A DNA stretch of 64,000 nucleotides, from positions 1-64,000 of the forward strand of contig NZ_JADWYK010000015.1 of the NCBI RefSeq assembly GCF_015773195.1. The letters run 5' to 3'. The translations under genes were made by a program, and so were the position numbers. Below the pieces are notes generated by a model, which did not search any database, was not told where the DNA came from, and saw nothing but the letters and a program-made list of their open reading frames with translations. The stretch comes from Hymenobacter guriensis. Lineage in GTDB: Bacteria; Bacteroidota; Bacteroidia; Cytophagales; Hymenobacteraceae. This document shows, in pieces, positions 52,520 through 61,702 of the stretch (the first letter of the stretch is position 1; each line of letters opens with the position of its first letter).

Positions 52520-53863
52520 ATGAAAACCCTGCGCTTCCCGCACCCGCTGGTGCTGCTCACCGGCTTTATTCTGCTGGCCTGCCTGCTGAGCTACGTGCTG
52601 CCCGCCGGCGTGTTTGAGCGCCACGCCGACGCCGCTACCGGCCGCGACATTGTAGTGCCCGGCTCCTACCACCGCGTGCCCGCCACCCCCGTCAGCCCCC
52701 TGCAGGCTTTGGTAGATATTCCGAAAGGACTGGGTGAGGCGGCTTCGGTTATCTTCCTGGTGTTTCTGGCTGGCGGGGCCTTCACCGTGGTCGACCATAC
52801 GGGGGCGCTGCGCCGGGGCGTGGACTGGCTGTTGGAGAAGTTCCGGGGGCGCGAGGCGGTGGTTATTCCTATCATCTCGGTGCTGTTTGCTACTATGGGC
52901 GCGCTGGAAAATATGCAGGAGGAGATAGTGCCGCTCATTCCGGTGCTGCTGATTCTGATGCGCCGCATCGGCTACCCGGCCATTACGGCCGCAGCCGTCA
53001 GCATCGGCTCGGCGGCCGTAGGGGCTGCCTTTAGTCCGCTGAACCCATTTCAGGTGGGCATTGCCCAGAAGCTGGCCCAGCTGCCCCTGCTTTCGGGCGG
53101 CGGGTTTCGGTTGGCCTTTCTGGTTCTGGCCCTAGCTGTCTGGATTGGCGGCACCGTGCGGTTTGCGCTGCGCCACCGCGTAGCCCCGGAGTTAGATGCC
53201 ACCGACCCGACTGGCACCGAGCAAGGCGGACGCCACGGCATCGTGCTGGCGTTGCTATTTATCACCTTCGCCTTCTTTGCCTACGGTGTGCTGGAGCTGG
53301 GCTGGGAGTTTGAGCAGATGGCGGCGCTATTTTTTACGCTGGGCGTGGTGGCCGGCCTGCTGGGCGGCCTGGGCCTGACGGGTACCGCCGAGTCGTTTAT
53401 CGTTGGTTTCCGCGACATGGCGTTTTCGGCCATGCTCATCGGCTTTGCCCGGGCCATTTTCGTGGTGCTGGAGCAGGGCCAGATCGTAGACACCATTGTC
53501 AACAGCATGTCGGCGCCGCTGGCGGGTTTGCCGGTCACGCTTTCGGCGCTGGGCATGGTGGCCGTGCACACGGCTTTGCACCTGCCCGTGCCCAGCGTGA
53601 GCGGACAGGCCGTGCTCACCATGCCGCTGCTGGTGCCCCTCTCCGACCTTATCGGCCTCTCCCGGCAAGTAACGGTGCTAGCCTACCAGTATGGAGCTGG
53701 CCTGTGCGAGCTGCTAACGCCTACCAACGGCGCGCTGGTAGCCATTGTGGCCGCCTGTGGGGTGCGCTTCGACCAGTGGTGGCGGTTTGTGCTGCCGCTG
53801 TACCTGGCGCTGCTGACTTTGGCGGTGGTGGCTATTGTGGTAGGTATTGCGGTAGGAATCTAG
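52520..53863 (+). CDS. YfcC-family carrier (C4-dicarboxylate anaerobic carrier-like)
   Basis: The 447-residue membrane protein has about 12 transmembrane segments and the YfcC/PF03606 pattern. The N-terminal part reads LLSYVLPAGVFER, then the motif FATMGALENMQEEIVPLIPVL and FSPLNPFQVGIAQK. A C-terminal part with TPTNGALVAIVAACGV repeats the re-entrant loop pattern. Relatives carry dicarboxylates, amino acids or peptides; the substrate is unknown. A TACTTTCG box ends only 4 bases before the ATG. It stands alone between the regulator gene cluster and the reductase. Confidence 0.85.
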   Translation: MKTLRFPHPLVLLTGFILLACLLSYVLPAGVFERHADAATGRDIVVPGSYHRVPATPVSPLQALVDIPKGLGEAASVIFLVFLAGGAFTVVDHTGALRRGVDWLLEKFRGREAVVIPIISVLFATMGALENMQEEIVPLIPVLLILMRRIGYPAITAAAVSIGSAAVGAAFSPLNPFQVGIAQKLAQLPLLSGGGFRLAFLVLALAVWIGGTVRFALRHRVAPELDATDPTGTEQGGRHGIVLALLFITFAFFAYGVLELGWEFEQMAALFFTLGVVAGLLGGLGLTGTAESFIVGFRDMAFSAMLIGFARAIFVVLEQGQIVDTIVNSMSAPLAGLPVTLSALGMVAVHTALHLPVPSVSGQAVLTMPLLVPLSDLIGLSRQVTVLAYQYGAGLCELLTPTNGALVAIVAACGVRFDQWWRFVLPLYLALLTLAVVAIVVGIAVGI

Positions 53864-53974
53864 CCCGGCTCGCGCGGCGCTAGCATTGGCTACTGGCTCC
53901 GCACCGGAAGTAAGCACTTGGCTTCTACAAAGCCGGGGACAATCGGGCTGACCTCACGGCCGTATAAGTCCGTT

Positions 53975-54676
53975 ATGAAAAGACCCCACGTAATCTGCCA
54001 CATGATGTCCTCCGTGGATGGAAAAATCCTGTCCAGCAACTGGCGGGACGAAGAAATCTACGACACCTTTGCTGGCTACTTCGAGAAGTACCACGACACG
54101 TTTACCAGCCAGGCCTGGATGTGCGGACGCATCACCATGGAGCGGGACTTCACGGGCGGCGTGCAGCCCGAGCCCCAGGCTCCGCCTCAGCCCATTGCCC
54201 GGGAGCCGTATATCGGTAATAAAGCCGCTACTTCCTTCGCCATTGCCGTAGACGCCCAAGGTAAGCTGGGCTGGGACACGAACGAAACCGGCGGCGACCA
54301 TATCATCGAGGTGCTGACCGAGCAGGTGAGCGACGAGTACCTGTATTATTTACAGCAAAAGCAGATTTCCTACCTGTTTGCCGGCAAAACAGAAGTTGAT
54401 TTTGCCTTGGTACTGGAGCAGCTGGCCGCGCTTTTCCCCATCGAAACGCTGATGCTTGAAGGCGGCGGGCACCTGAACGGCTCCTTGCTGAACGCCGGCC
54501 TTATCGACGAGCTCAGCCTGCTGGTGCTGCCCCTAGCCGACGGCACGCCCAAGTCGCCAACTACCTTTGAAGTAAGCGAGTACCTAACCAAAGGCCCCAC
54601 CACGCGCTTGTACCTCTCCCAGGTACAGCAACTCGATAACGACGTGGTGTGGCTCAAGTACCGCTTCGACCACTAA
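53975..54676 (+). CDS. RibD C-terminal / dihydrofolate reductase-like protein
   Basis: The 233-residue protein carries the RibD_C-type start HMMSSVDGKIL, a central MCGRITMERDF and the C-terminal EGGGHLNGSLLNAGLIDELSL motif. These bind NADPH and a pterin- or pyrimidine-like substrate in riboflavin and folate enzymes. No deaminase domain or riboflavin genes lie nearby, so it is more likely a stand-alone reductase. The ATG at 53975 is chosen because homology begins there. Confidence 0.88.
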   Translation: MKRPHVICHMMSSVDGKILSSNWRDEEIYDTFAGYFEKYHDTFTSQAWMCGRITMERDFTGGVQPEPQAPPQPIAREPYIGNKAATSFAIAVDAQGKLGWDTNETGGDHIIEVLTEQVSDEYLYYLQQKQISYLFAGKTEVDFALVLEQLAALFPIETLMLEGGGHLNGSLLNAGLIDELSLLVLPLADGTPKSPTTFEVSEYLTKGPTTRLYLSQVQQLDNDVVWLKYRFDH

Positions 54677-54716
54677 GTAGCCCCAGCCCGTAGTATACAT
54701 TCCCTGCGAGAAGCAG

Positions 54717-54813
54717 AACGTCATGCTGAGCGTAGCCGAAGCATCTCTACCTCTGGCTAATTAAGAGCTTTACAACGGCGTGGTAGAGATGCTTCGACTG
54801 CGCTCAGCATGAC
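54717..54813. repeat. Family A hairpin repeat (copy A5)
   Basis: CGTCATGCTGAGCG near the left end pairs with CGCTCAGCATGAC (54801-54813), and GAAGCATCTCTACC pairs with GGTAGAGATGCTTC further in. The loop begins CTCTGGCTAATTA, as in copy A4. It separates the reductase and alcohol dehydrogenase genes. Confidence 0.87.
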
Positions 54814-54834
54814 ATAACGTTTTTCCAAGGCCCA

Positions 54835-54842
54835 TACTTTTG
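54835..54842 (+). promoter_or_regulatory. Candidate -7 promoter box of the alcohol dehydrogenase
   Basis: TACTTTTG matches TAnnTTTG fully and lies 38 bases before the ATG, just after the family A hairpin. No convincing TTG -33 element is seen. Confidence 0.5.
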
Positions 54843-54879
54843 CCACTCTCATTTCCCTACTACCAGACCAAACCTCCTC

Positions 54880-55920
54880 ATGATCCAAACGAAAGCCTAC
54901 GCGGCTCAAAGCCCCGAAACCGACCTCGCCCCCTGGACCTTTGAGCGCCGCGACGTGGGTGCCCACGACGTGCAGATTGAAATCCTGTTCTGCGGGGTCT
55001 GCCACTCCGATTTGCACCAGATCCGCAACGAATGGTTTCCCGGCATCTTCCCCATGGTGCCCGGTCACGAAATCGTGGGCCGCATCACCCAGGTCGGCGA
55101 CCATGTCAAGAAATTCAAGCAGGGTGACCTGGCCGGTGTAGGCTGCATGGTGGACTCCTGCCAGGTGTGCGTCAACTGCAAGGATGGCTTGGAACAATAC
55201 TGCGTGGAAGGCAACACCCAGACCTACAACAACCTCGGCCGCGATGGTGTGCCGACTTACGGCGGCTACTCCAACACCATCGTGGTGCGCGAGGAATTCG
55301 TGGTGAGCGTGTCTGAGAAGCTCGATCTGGCCGCCGTGGCTCCGCTGCTCTGCGCCGGCATCACTACCTACTCGCCCCTGAAGTACTGGAAAGTGGGCAA
55401 GGGTCACAAGCTGGCCGTGGTGGGCCTGGGTGGCCTGGGCCACATGGGCGTGAAGTTCGGCGTGGCCTTCGGGGCCGACGTGACCGTGCTCAGCACCTCG
55501 CCTTCCAAGGAAGCCGATGCCAAAGCCCTGGGCGCCCACCATTTCGTGGTAACATCCGACGAGGAGCAACTCAAGGCCGTGCAGGGCTCCTTCGACTTCA
55601 TCCTCGACACGGTAGCCGCTGACCACAACATTCCGATGTACCTGTCCCTGCTCAAAACCAGTGGCACGCACATCTTGGTCGGCGCTCCGCCCAAGCCCCT
55701 GGAAATTCCGGCCTTCGCTCTGATTCCGGGCCGCAAGAGCGTGTCGGGATCCACCATCGGTGGTATTGCCGAGACCCAGGAAATGCTGGACTTCTGCGCC
55801 GAGCACAACATCGTGTCGGATATTGAGCTCATCAACATCCAGGACATCAACCAAGCCTACGAGCGGATGGTGAAAGGCGACGTGCGCTACCGCTTCGTCA
55901 TTGATATTGCCAGCCTGTAA
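54880..55920 (+). CDS. Zinc-dependent NADP alcohol dehydrogenase (CAD/YahK type)
   Basis: The 346-residue enzyme has the catalytic zinc motif CGVCHSDLHQIRNEW with GHEIVG, the structural-zinc cysteines CQVCVNCKDGLEQYC, and the dinucleotide loop GLGGLGHMGVKFG. The STSPSKEADA segment after the second strand favours NADP. It reduces a wide range of aldehydes in relatives. A strong terminator follows. It may be functionally tied to the AraC regulator and SDR downstream, but the terminator separates their transcripts. Confidence 0.95.
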   Translation: MIQTKAYAAQSPETDLAPWTFERRDVGAHDVQIEILFCGVCHSDLHQIRNEWFPGIFPMVPGHEIVGRITQVGDHVKKFKQGDLAGVGCMVDSCQVCVNCKDGLEQYCVEGNTQTYNNLGRDGVPTYGGYSNTIVVREEFVVSVSEKLDLAAVAPLLCAGITTYSPLKYWKVGKGHKLAVVGLGGLGHMGVKFGVAFGADVTVLSTSPSKEADAKALGAHHFVVTSDEEQLKAVQGSFDFILDTVAADHNIPMYLSLLKTSGTHILVGAPPKPLEIPAFALIPGRKSVSGSTIGGIAETQEMLDFCAEHNIVSDIELINIQDINQAYERMVKGDVRYRFVIDIASL

Positions 55921-55933
55921 GCTTCCACTTTTC

Positions 55934-55998
55934 AAAAAAGCCGGCTTCTGCCCTACTGCTCGTCGAAACCGGGTAGTAAGCGGGAGCCGGCTTTTTTT
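55934..55998 (+). terminator. Terminator after the alcohol dehydrogenase
   Basis: AAAAAAGCCGGCT at the left pairs with AGCCGGCTTTTTTT at the right, with inner CTACT / AGTAG-like pairing. Both strands have a T tract, so it can act in either direction. Confidence 0.85.
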
Positions 55999-56122
55999 GC
56001 CCAAATGATTCGGGCCGAAGTCAACGCTGTTAAACTTCACGCTGCACCAACTATTCGGCCCGGGCGTGGTTAGGGGCTGGTACGGGCTTCGTATGTTGCC
56101 TAAAAGTCAGCCTTTCCCGAGC

Positions 56123-57022
56123 ATGTACCCATTTCCCAGCAAGCCCCTTATTCCGGTCTATACCTCCGAGCACAATGGCCTTACCGGGAGCAAAGGCAGC
56201 CAGCCCTTCACCATCGTGCAGTCGGAAGGGGCGCTGGTGTACGAGGAGGATTTGCTGATTCCGCACCGCAAGGCTTATTACCTACTGGTATTCGTGAAGC
56301 AAAACCAGGGTCGGCACTGGGTGGACATGACTTCCTACGAGCGTAAAAACCGCACGCTCTACTTCACGGCCCCCCACCAGATTCTGGTGAAAGAAGCACC
56401 TACGCCGTTCTGGGGGACTTACCTCACCTTCACCCCCGAGTTTCTGAGCCTGCAGCAGCACGCGGCCCTGCGGGAGCTGCCCCTGATTCTAAACCCCCAC
56501 CACGGCCATGAGCTGCTGCTTTCCGACACGGACTGGGCTTTTGCCGAAGATCTGCTGGCTAAGCTGGCGGCCGAATACCAGCGCCCCGGCGAGTGGCAGC
56601 ACCGCATGCTCACGGCCTACCTCACGGTGCTGCTCACCTACCTGAGCCGCCTCTACACCGAGCAGTTTACCGGCAGCGAGCTGTCGGCCGACCAGCTCCT
56701 GCTGCGCACCTACCGGGCCCGGATTGAGGACAGCTTCCGCGAGTTGCACGAGGTAGGCGCCTACGCCGAGCAGCTCCACATTTCGGCCGGGCACCTGAGC
56801 GAGGTAGTCAAGGCCCAGAGCGGGCGGCCGGCCATCAAGCACATTCACGAGCGTCTGGTGCTGGAAGCCCGCCGCCTGCTTTTCTACACCCCTCTTTCGC
56901 TCAAGGAAATTGCCTACGACCTCGGGTTTTCGGATGCCTCCTACTTCAACCGCTTCTTCAAGCGCGAAGTGGGCGTGACGCCGGCCGAGTACCGCACCAG
57001 CATCCGCAAAATGTACCAGTAA
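56123..57022 (+). CDS. AraC-family transcriptional regulator
   Basis: The 299-residue protein has an N-terminal cupin-like sensor half (about 10-170) and a C-terminal AraC double helix-turn-helix. This includes LHISAGHLSEVVKAQSGR and the signature IAYDLGFSDASYFNRFFKREVGVTPAEYR. Three in-frame ATGs exist (56066, 56093, 56123). The last is preferred because the conserved part begins MYPFPSKPLIPVY, but this is uncertain. The SDR gene follows in the same direction and is a likely target. Confidence 0.9.
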   Translation: MYPFPSKPLIPVYTSEHNGLTGSKGSQPFTIVQSEGALVYEEDLLIPHRKAYYLLVFVKQNQGRHWVDMTSYERKNRTLYFTAPHQILVKEAPTPFWGTYLTFTPEFLSLQQHAALRELPLILNPHHGHELLLSDTDWAFAEDLLAKLAAEYQRPGEWQHRMLTAYLTVLLTYLSRLYTEQFTGSELSADQLLLRTYRARIEDSFRELHEVGAYAEQLHISAGHLSEVVKAQSGRPAIKHIHERLVLEARRLLFYTPLSLKEIAYDLGFSDASYFNRFFKREVGVTPAEYRTSIRKMYQ

Positions 57023-57061
57023 TACCGCGGAATGGGTGCCAGCGGCGCACGGGTGGCCCGG

Positions 57062-57069
57062 TAGTTTTG
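57062..57069 (+). promoter_or_regulatory. Candidate -7 promoter box of the SDR gene
   Basis: TAGTTTTG fits TAnnTTTG exactly and ends 33 bases before the ATG at 57103. It lies just after the AraC regulator gene. Confidence 0.5.
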
Positions 57070-57102
57070 TGCTGTTCATTTAACACGCAACGTACCAGCC
57101 TC

Positions 57103-57840
57103 ATGAAAACCGCTCTGATTACCGGCGCCAACAAAAGCATCGGCTTTGAAACTGCCCGCCAGCTGCTCCAGCACGGCTACCACGTGTACCTGGGCAGCCG
57201 CGACCTGCAAAAAGGCCAGCAGGCCGCCGACCAGCTCCAAGCCGAAGGCTACCCTGAAGTAGAGCCTCTGCAGATTGACGTAACCGACAGCGCCTCTGTT
57301 GCCGCTGCCCGCGCCGAGCTAGGCCGCAAAACTGCTGTTTTGGACGTGCTCATCAATAACGCCGGTATACTCGGCGGCATGTCGCAGCCGGCGCTTACCA
57401 GCCCCATCGGCATGATTAAAGAGGTGTTCGAAACCAACGTGTTTGGCGTGATTCAGGTCACCCAGGCGTTTATCGACCTGCTGCGCGAGTCGCCGGAGCC
57501 CCGCATCGTCAACGTTACCTCGGGCCTGGGCTCTTTGACTTTGCACAACGACCCTTCCTGGAAATACTACGCCGTGAAAGGAGCCGCGTATCAGCCCTCG
57601 AAAGCGGCCTTGAACGCCTACACCATTATGCTGGCCTACGAGCTGCGCGACACCCCCTTCAAGGTAAATGCCGTGGACCCCGGCTACACCGCCACCGACT
57701 TCAACCACCACAGCGGCCCCGGCAGCGTACAGGATGCCGCCGCCCGCGTGGTAAAAGCCGCCCTACTTGGCCCCGACGGCCCTACCAGCCAGTTCTTCAG
57801 CGACGATAACGCTCCTGAAACCGGCATCAGCCCCTGGTAA
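57103..57840 (+). CDS. Short-chain dehydrogenase/reductase
   Basis: The 245-residue enzyme has the nucleotide loop ITGANKSIGFETARQL, the NNAG motif (LINNAGILGG) and a Ser/Tyr-Lys pair. NVTSGLGSL supplies Ser, and YQPSKAALNAY supplies the catalytic Tyr and Lys. SDRs of this length reduce carbonyls with NADPH. It is transcribed after an AraC-type regulator gene that may control it. The substrate is unknown. Confidence 0.93.
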   Translation: MKTALITGANKSIGFETARQLLQHGYHVYLGSRDLQKGQQAADQLQAEGYPEVEPLQIDVTDSASVAAARAELGRKTAVLDVLINNAGILGGMSQPALTSPIGMIKEVFETNVFGVIQVTQAFIDLLRESPEPRIVNVTSGLGSLTLHNDPSWKYYAVKGAAYQPSKAALNAYTIMLAYELRDTPFKVNAVDPGYTATDFNHHSGPGSVQDAAARVVKAALLGPDGPTSQFFSDDNAPETGISPW

Positions 57841-57864
57841 AGCAGGGCAGCCCGCTCAGACGTA

Positions 57865-58296
57865 TCAGGCAAACCGTAGCTCTTCGGCCTCGAACACGCG
57901 CTTGACTTTGCGCTTGCGCTCCACCATCTGAAACCGGGCCCGGTCGGTGGCTTCGTCCCAGAAGACGTCGGAAATAAGGCCCCGGTGTGGGGGCCGGCCG
58001 GGCTCGGGCGCAATTTCCTCCACCACGTCGCCAAAGGAGAAGGCGGGCTTGCCGTACAGCTCCTTGAACAGCTCGGGGCGGACTTTAAACTGCTGCTCAT
58101 CGTAGCGCAGCAGCAGCCACTGCTCGTCTTCGTCGATTTTCTCGAACAGCTTGCCCACCGGCTCCAGGTACTCGAAGGTGCGACGGTTGGCCGGATGAAT
58201 GTAGTGGTAGCCGTAGGCGGGCGTCCAGGCATACAGGCCGTGGACAACGGGTTTGGGACGGGGCACTGGGAAAACGGAAAAGCAATTCAACAACAA
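57865..58296 (-). CDS. Hypothetical protein (143 residues)
   Basis: The frame encodes an acidic/aromatic-rich protein with no membrane segment (GLYAWTPAYGYHYIHP, YDEQQFKVRPELFKELYG). The composition is that of a real cytoplasmic protein. It begins 10 bases after the YeeE-like gene on the minus strand. I recognise no family, and its role with the sulfur transporter is unclear. Confidence 0.7.
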   Translation of the reverse strand: MLLNCFSVFPVPRPKPVVHGLYAWTPAYGYHYIHPANRRTFEYLEPVGKLFEKIDEDEQWLLLRYDEQQFKVRPELFKELYGKPAFSFGDVVEEIAPEPGRPPHRGLISDVFWDEATDRARFQMVERKRKVKRVFEAEELRFA

Positions 58297-58305
58297 AACA
58301 AGCGG

Positions 58306-58791
58306 CTAGTGCGGCAGCCGGGGCCGCAGCCAGGCGTACGTCCAGGTGCCAACCAGGGCGGCCCCAATGGCTACTCCGATGGTGGGTACCCCGCTGCCCA
58401 GCAAGGCAAACAGCGGGCCCGGGCATGCCCCCGTCAGGGCCCAGCCCAGGCCGAAACACACGCCGCCCACCCCATAACGCACTCCCCGGCCCATCTGTTT
58501 GGGCGGAATGCTGATGGGCGCTCTGCCCAGGGTGCGGGCTTGGCTGCGCTTGAGCCCCTGCACAGTGAGTATGGCCGTGGGTAAAGCCGTGAGAAAGATG
58601 CCGTACATGTGAAAGCCCCGAAACCGGAACATTTCCTGAATCCGAAACCAGGAAATCAGCTCCCCCTTGGTAATGAGCACCCCAAACACCAGCCCCACCA
58701 CAAAGTAAACCACCAGCGCCCCCAGGCGTGGTCGGGCCGGGGCGGCACTGACGGCCGGCGGTAGAGTGCTTGAAGAAACGAACGAAGACAT
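58306..58791 (-). CDS. YeeE/YedE-type sulfur transporter, second half (DUF6691-like)
   Basis: The 161-residue membrane protein has about four helices and the family's conserved cysteine motif GWALTGACPGPLFALLGSG. Together with the protein encoded upstream, it makes up the usual repeat of YeeE/YedE carriers, which move thiosulfate or other sulfur species across the inner membrane. The two halves are separate genes on the minus strand, 93 bases apart. Confidence 0.85.
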   Translation of the reverse strand: MSSFVSSSTLPPAVSAAPARPRLGALVVYFVVGLVFGVLITKGELISWFRIQEMFRFRGFHMYGIFLTALPTAILTVQGLKRSQARTLGRAPISIPPKQMGRGVRYGVGGVCFGLGWALTGACPGPLFALLGSGVPTIGVAIGAALVGTWTYAWLRPRLPH

Positions 58792-58884
58792 CGGGAGAAG
58801 GAGAAATGACGAAAGAAGAATTGAGCTTTGGGGCAGCAGCTCTTGGGCTTTTCGTTTCAGCAGACGAGCAGGCCAGGACTATAT

Positions 58885-59451
58885 TCAGCCGAGCAGCCAG
58901 GGCAGCACCACGTAGGTACCCAGGATGCCGCCTACGAAAAACGCCGCCAGCGCCAGGAAGGAAGGCTTTTGCAGATCGGCAACGCCCATAATGCCGTGCC
59001 CGGAGGTGCAGCCGCCCGCGTAGGCCGTGCCAAACCCCACCAGAAACCCACCGCCTACGATAAGGCCCAATCCGCGCCAGCTCAGCAGCTGCGAGCCGGC
59101 AAACAGCTCCCGGGGCACCAGCCCGGTGAAGTCGTGCAGGCCCAGGGCGCGCAGGTCGGCCAGGGCCGCGGGCGCCAGGGCCACGGGTGCGGGATTGGCC
59201 AGCCAGTAGCCGCCCACAAACCCACCCGCCACAATACCCAGGGCCAGCATGAGGTTCCAGCTGCCTTCCTGCCACCAGTTGTAGCGCAGAAAGGCGGGGC
59301 GGGCAGGCAGCACGGCGGCGCACAGGTGGCGCAGGTTGCCGGATACGCCAAAGAGCTTGTTGCCGAGCAGCAGCAGCGTGGCGGGCATCAGCCCCACGAG
59401 CGGCCCCACCACGTACCAGGGCCAGGGCTGATATAGCCAATGTGTCGTCAT
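58885..59451 (-). CDS. YeeE/YedE-type sulfur transporter, first half
   Basis: The 188-residue membrane protein contains the conserved GGCTSGHGIMG motif with its cysteine and about five membrane segments. It pairs with the following gene, which has the matching GACPGP motif. The split into two proteins is common in Bacteroidota and Proteobacteria. No rhodanese or metallo-beta-lactamase gene is seen next to it. The 267-base region upstream to 59718 holds no gene. Confidence 0.87.
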   Translation of the reverse strand: MTTHWLYQPWPWYVVGPLVGLMPATLLLLGNKLFGVSGNLRHLCAAVLPARPAFLRYNWWQEGSWNLMLALGIVAGGFVGGYWLANPAPVALAPAALADLRALGLHDFTGLVPRELFAGSQLLSWRGLGLIVGGGFLVGFGTAYAGGCTSGHGIMGVADLQKPSFLALAAFFVGGILGTYVVLPWLLG

Positions 59452-59718
59452 CAGGAAACGCGGGTATAGTCGGTGCCGGTCGTTTTCATCCGTAAGCTCA
59501 ACGACTGAGCGGAACTGGTTTACTACGGTAAAATACGGCTTTTCCGGGGAAATTTGGCAGGCTGTTCAGGCCCAATGCAGCGCCTGCCGGCGGTCCATCC
59601 GATTGGACTAAAGCTGGCTGAAACGGGCCAGTAAGTCGCCAGAATATAACCTTATCGGTATCTGGACAGTACAAGGGGGCTGTTAAACTTTTGCGCCGCT
59701 TTCCTTACACAACCCTAT

Positions 59719-61545
59719 ATGCCGCAGGCTGACACTCTTACTGCTCCCACGCTCCAGGCGGGCATGGGCGCTGTTCCTCACTCCCAGGGCACCACCTTCC
59801 GCGTGTGGGCACCCAACGCCACCGCCGCGGCCGTAGTAGGCCCCTTCAACGACTGGAACCCCGCCGCGCACCCCCTTACCCACGAAGCCGACGGCTACTG
59901 GGCGGCCGATATTGCCGACCTCGGCGCCGGTACCGAATACAAGTTCTGGCTGCAGACACCCACCGGCGAGCTAACCAAAAACGACCCCTACGCCCGCCAG
60001 GTAACGCACTCGGCTGGCTCATCCGTAGTACCCGATTATTCCTTTGACTGGGAAGATGACCATTTCCAGATGCCGGCCTGGAACGAGCTGGTGGTGTACG
60101 AGCTGCACGTGGGCACCTTCAACGCTCCCGACCCCAGCCGCCCCGGCACCTTCCTGAACGTGGTGGAAAAGCTGGGTTACCTGCGCGACCTGGGCATCAA
60201 TGCCATTGAGATTATGCCGGCCACCGAGTTTCCGGGCGGCCGCAGCTGGGGCTACAACCCCGCTCACCCCTTCGCCCTCGAAACCGACTATGGCGGACCG
60301 CAGGCCTTCAAGGAGCTGGTGAAGCAGGCCCACCGCCACGGCATTGCCGTAATTCTGGACGTGGTGTACAACCACTTCGGACCCGGCGACTTGGACTTGT
60401 GGCAGTTTGATGGCTGGCAGGAAAACGACGGCGGGGGCGTGTACTTCTACAACGACTGGCGTGCCGAAACGCCCTGGGGCCACAACCGCCCAGACTACGG
60501 CCGCGACGCCGTGCGCCGCTACATCCGCGACAATGCCCTGATGTGGCTGGAAGAATACCGCGTAGATGGCCTGCGCGCCGATGCCATTGCCCACATCCGC
60601 AACGTAGACGGCACCAACGACCCGGCCCGCGACCTGCCCGAAGGCTGGAGCTTGATGAAGTGGATCAACGAGGAAATCCGGGAGCGGATGCCCTGGAAAA
60701 TCACCATTGCCGAGGATTTGCTGGGCAACGAGTTCATCACCCGCGCCCCCGAGGACGGCGGCCAGGGTTTTGCGGCTCAGTGGGACGCCCGCTTTGTGTA
60801 TCCCATCCGCCACGCCCTCACCGCCCCCCACGATGCCGACCGCAGCATGGCCGCCGTGGCCGAGGCCCTGGCCACCCGCTACAACAACGACTCCTTCCAG
60901 CGCGTCATCTACACCGAGTCGCACGATGAGGTAGCCAATGGCAAAAGCCGCGTGCCGGAGGAAATCATGCCCGGCGACGCGCACACCTGGTTCCCGAAAA
61001 AGCGGGCTACCCTAGGCGCGGCCCTGGTGTTCACGGCCCCCGGCGTGCCCATGATATTCCAGGGCCAGGAGTTTCTGGAAGACGGCCACTTCTCCGACGA
61101 CCAGGCCCTGGACTGGGCCCACGCCGAAAACCACCCGGGCCTCATCCACCTGTACCGCGACCTGATCCGGCTGCGGCGCAACTTTGAGGGCAGCACCCGG
61201 GGCCTGCAGGGCCAGCACATTGACGTATTCCACGTGAATGAGGACGAGAAAACCATAGCCTTCCGGCGCTGGGCCGACGGCGACGGGGGCCCCGGTGACA
61301 CGACGATTGTGCTCTGCAACTTTGCCGACCGCGCCCACGAAGCCTACACCATCGGGCTGCCCTGCCAGGGCCACTGGCGCGTGCGCTTCAACTCCGACTG
61401 GGCCGGCTACGACGAAGAATTCGGCAACTTCGAAAGCGTGGACACGCATAGCGAAGAGGGCGAGTACGACGGCTACCCCTGCCACGCCTCTTTCGGGCTG
61501 GCCCCGTATTCAGTGCTGATTATTTCGCAGGAGCCCGGCGCCTAG
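59719..61545 (+). CDS. GH13 alpha-glucan branching-type enzyme
   Basis: The 608-residue protein has no signal peptide, so it acts in the cytoplasm. It has a CBM48-like N-terminal domain (TTFRVWAPNATAAAVVGPFNDW) and a GH13 barrel with LDVVYNHFGPG and catalytic Asp288 (GLRAD), Glu332 (IAED) and Asp403 (SHDE). An alpha-amylase C-terminal beta domain completes it. The YELHVGTF and WGYNPAHPF segments occur in branching enzymes and in maltooligosyltrehalose trehalohydrolases (TreZ). The adjacent glycogen synthase favours branching, but TreZ-like activity is the main alternative. AACTTTTG (59686-59693) is a possible -7 box. Confidence 0.82.
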   Translation: MPQADTLTAPTLQAGMGAVPHSQGTTFRVWAPNATAAAVVGPFNDWNPAAHPLTHEADGYWAADIADLGAGTEYKFWLQTPTGELTKNDPYARQVTHSAGSSVVPDYSFDWEDDHFQMPAWNELVVYELHVGTFNAPDPSRPGTFLNVVEKLGYLRDLGINAIEIMPATEFPGGRSWGYNPAHPFALETDYGGPQAFKELVKQAHRHGIAVILDVVYNHFGPGDLDLWQFDGWQENDGGGVYFYNDWRAETPWGHNRPDYGRDAVRRYIRDNALMWLEEYRVDGLRADAIAHIRNVDGTNDPARDLPEGWSLMKWINEEIRERMPWKITIAEDLLGNEFITRAPEDGGQGFAAQWDARFVYPIRHALTAPHDADRSMAAVAEALATRYNNDSFQRVIYTESHDEVANGKSRVPEEIMPGDAHTWFPKKRATLGAALVFTAPGVPMIFQGQEFLEDGHFSDDQALDWAHAENHPGLIHLYRDLIRLRRNFEGSTRGLQGQHIDVFHVNEDEKTIAFRRWADGDGGPGDTTIVLCNFADRAHEAYTIGLPCQGHWRVRFNSDWAGYDEEFGNFESVDTHSEEGEYDGYPCHASFGLAPYSVLIISQEPGA

Positions 61546-61702
61546 CGGCCCGCTTATTTGCACTTACGATGCCGGCCGGGAAATTTTCTCTGGTCGGCAT
61601 CGGTGTTTTTTGTCGGAAAAAACGCGGGCTTTCTGGCTTTACATCGGGTTTGCTGCCTACTTTACCGGCCCGTCCACTGTCCACCTTCTATTCTTTGCTT
61701 CT

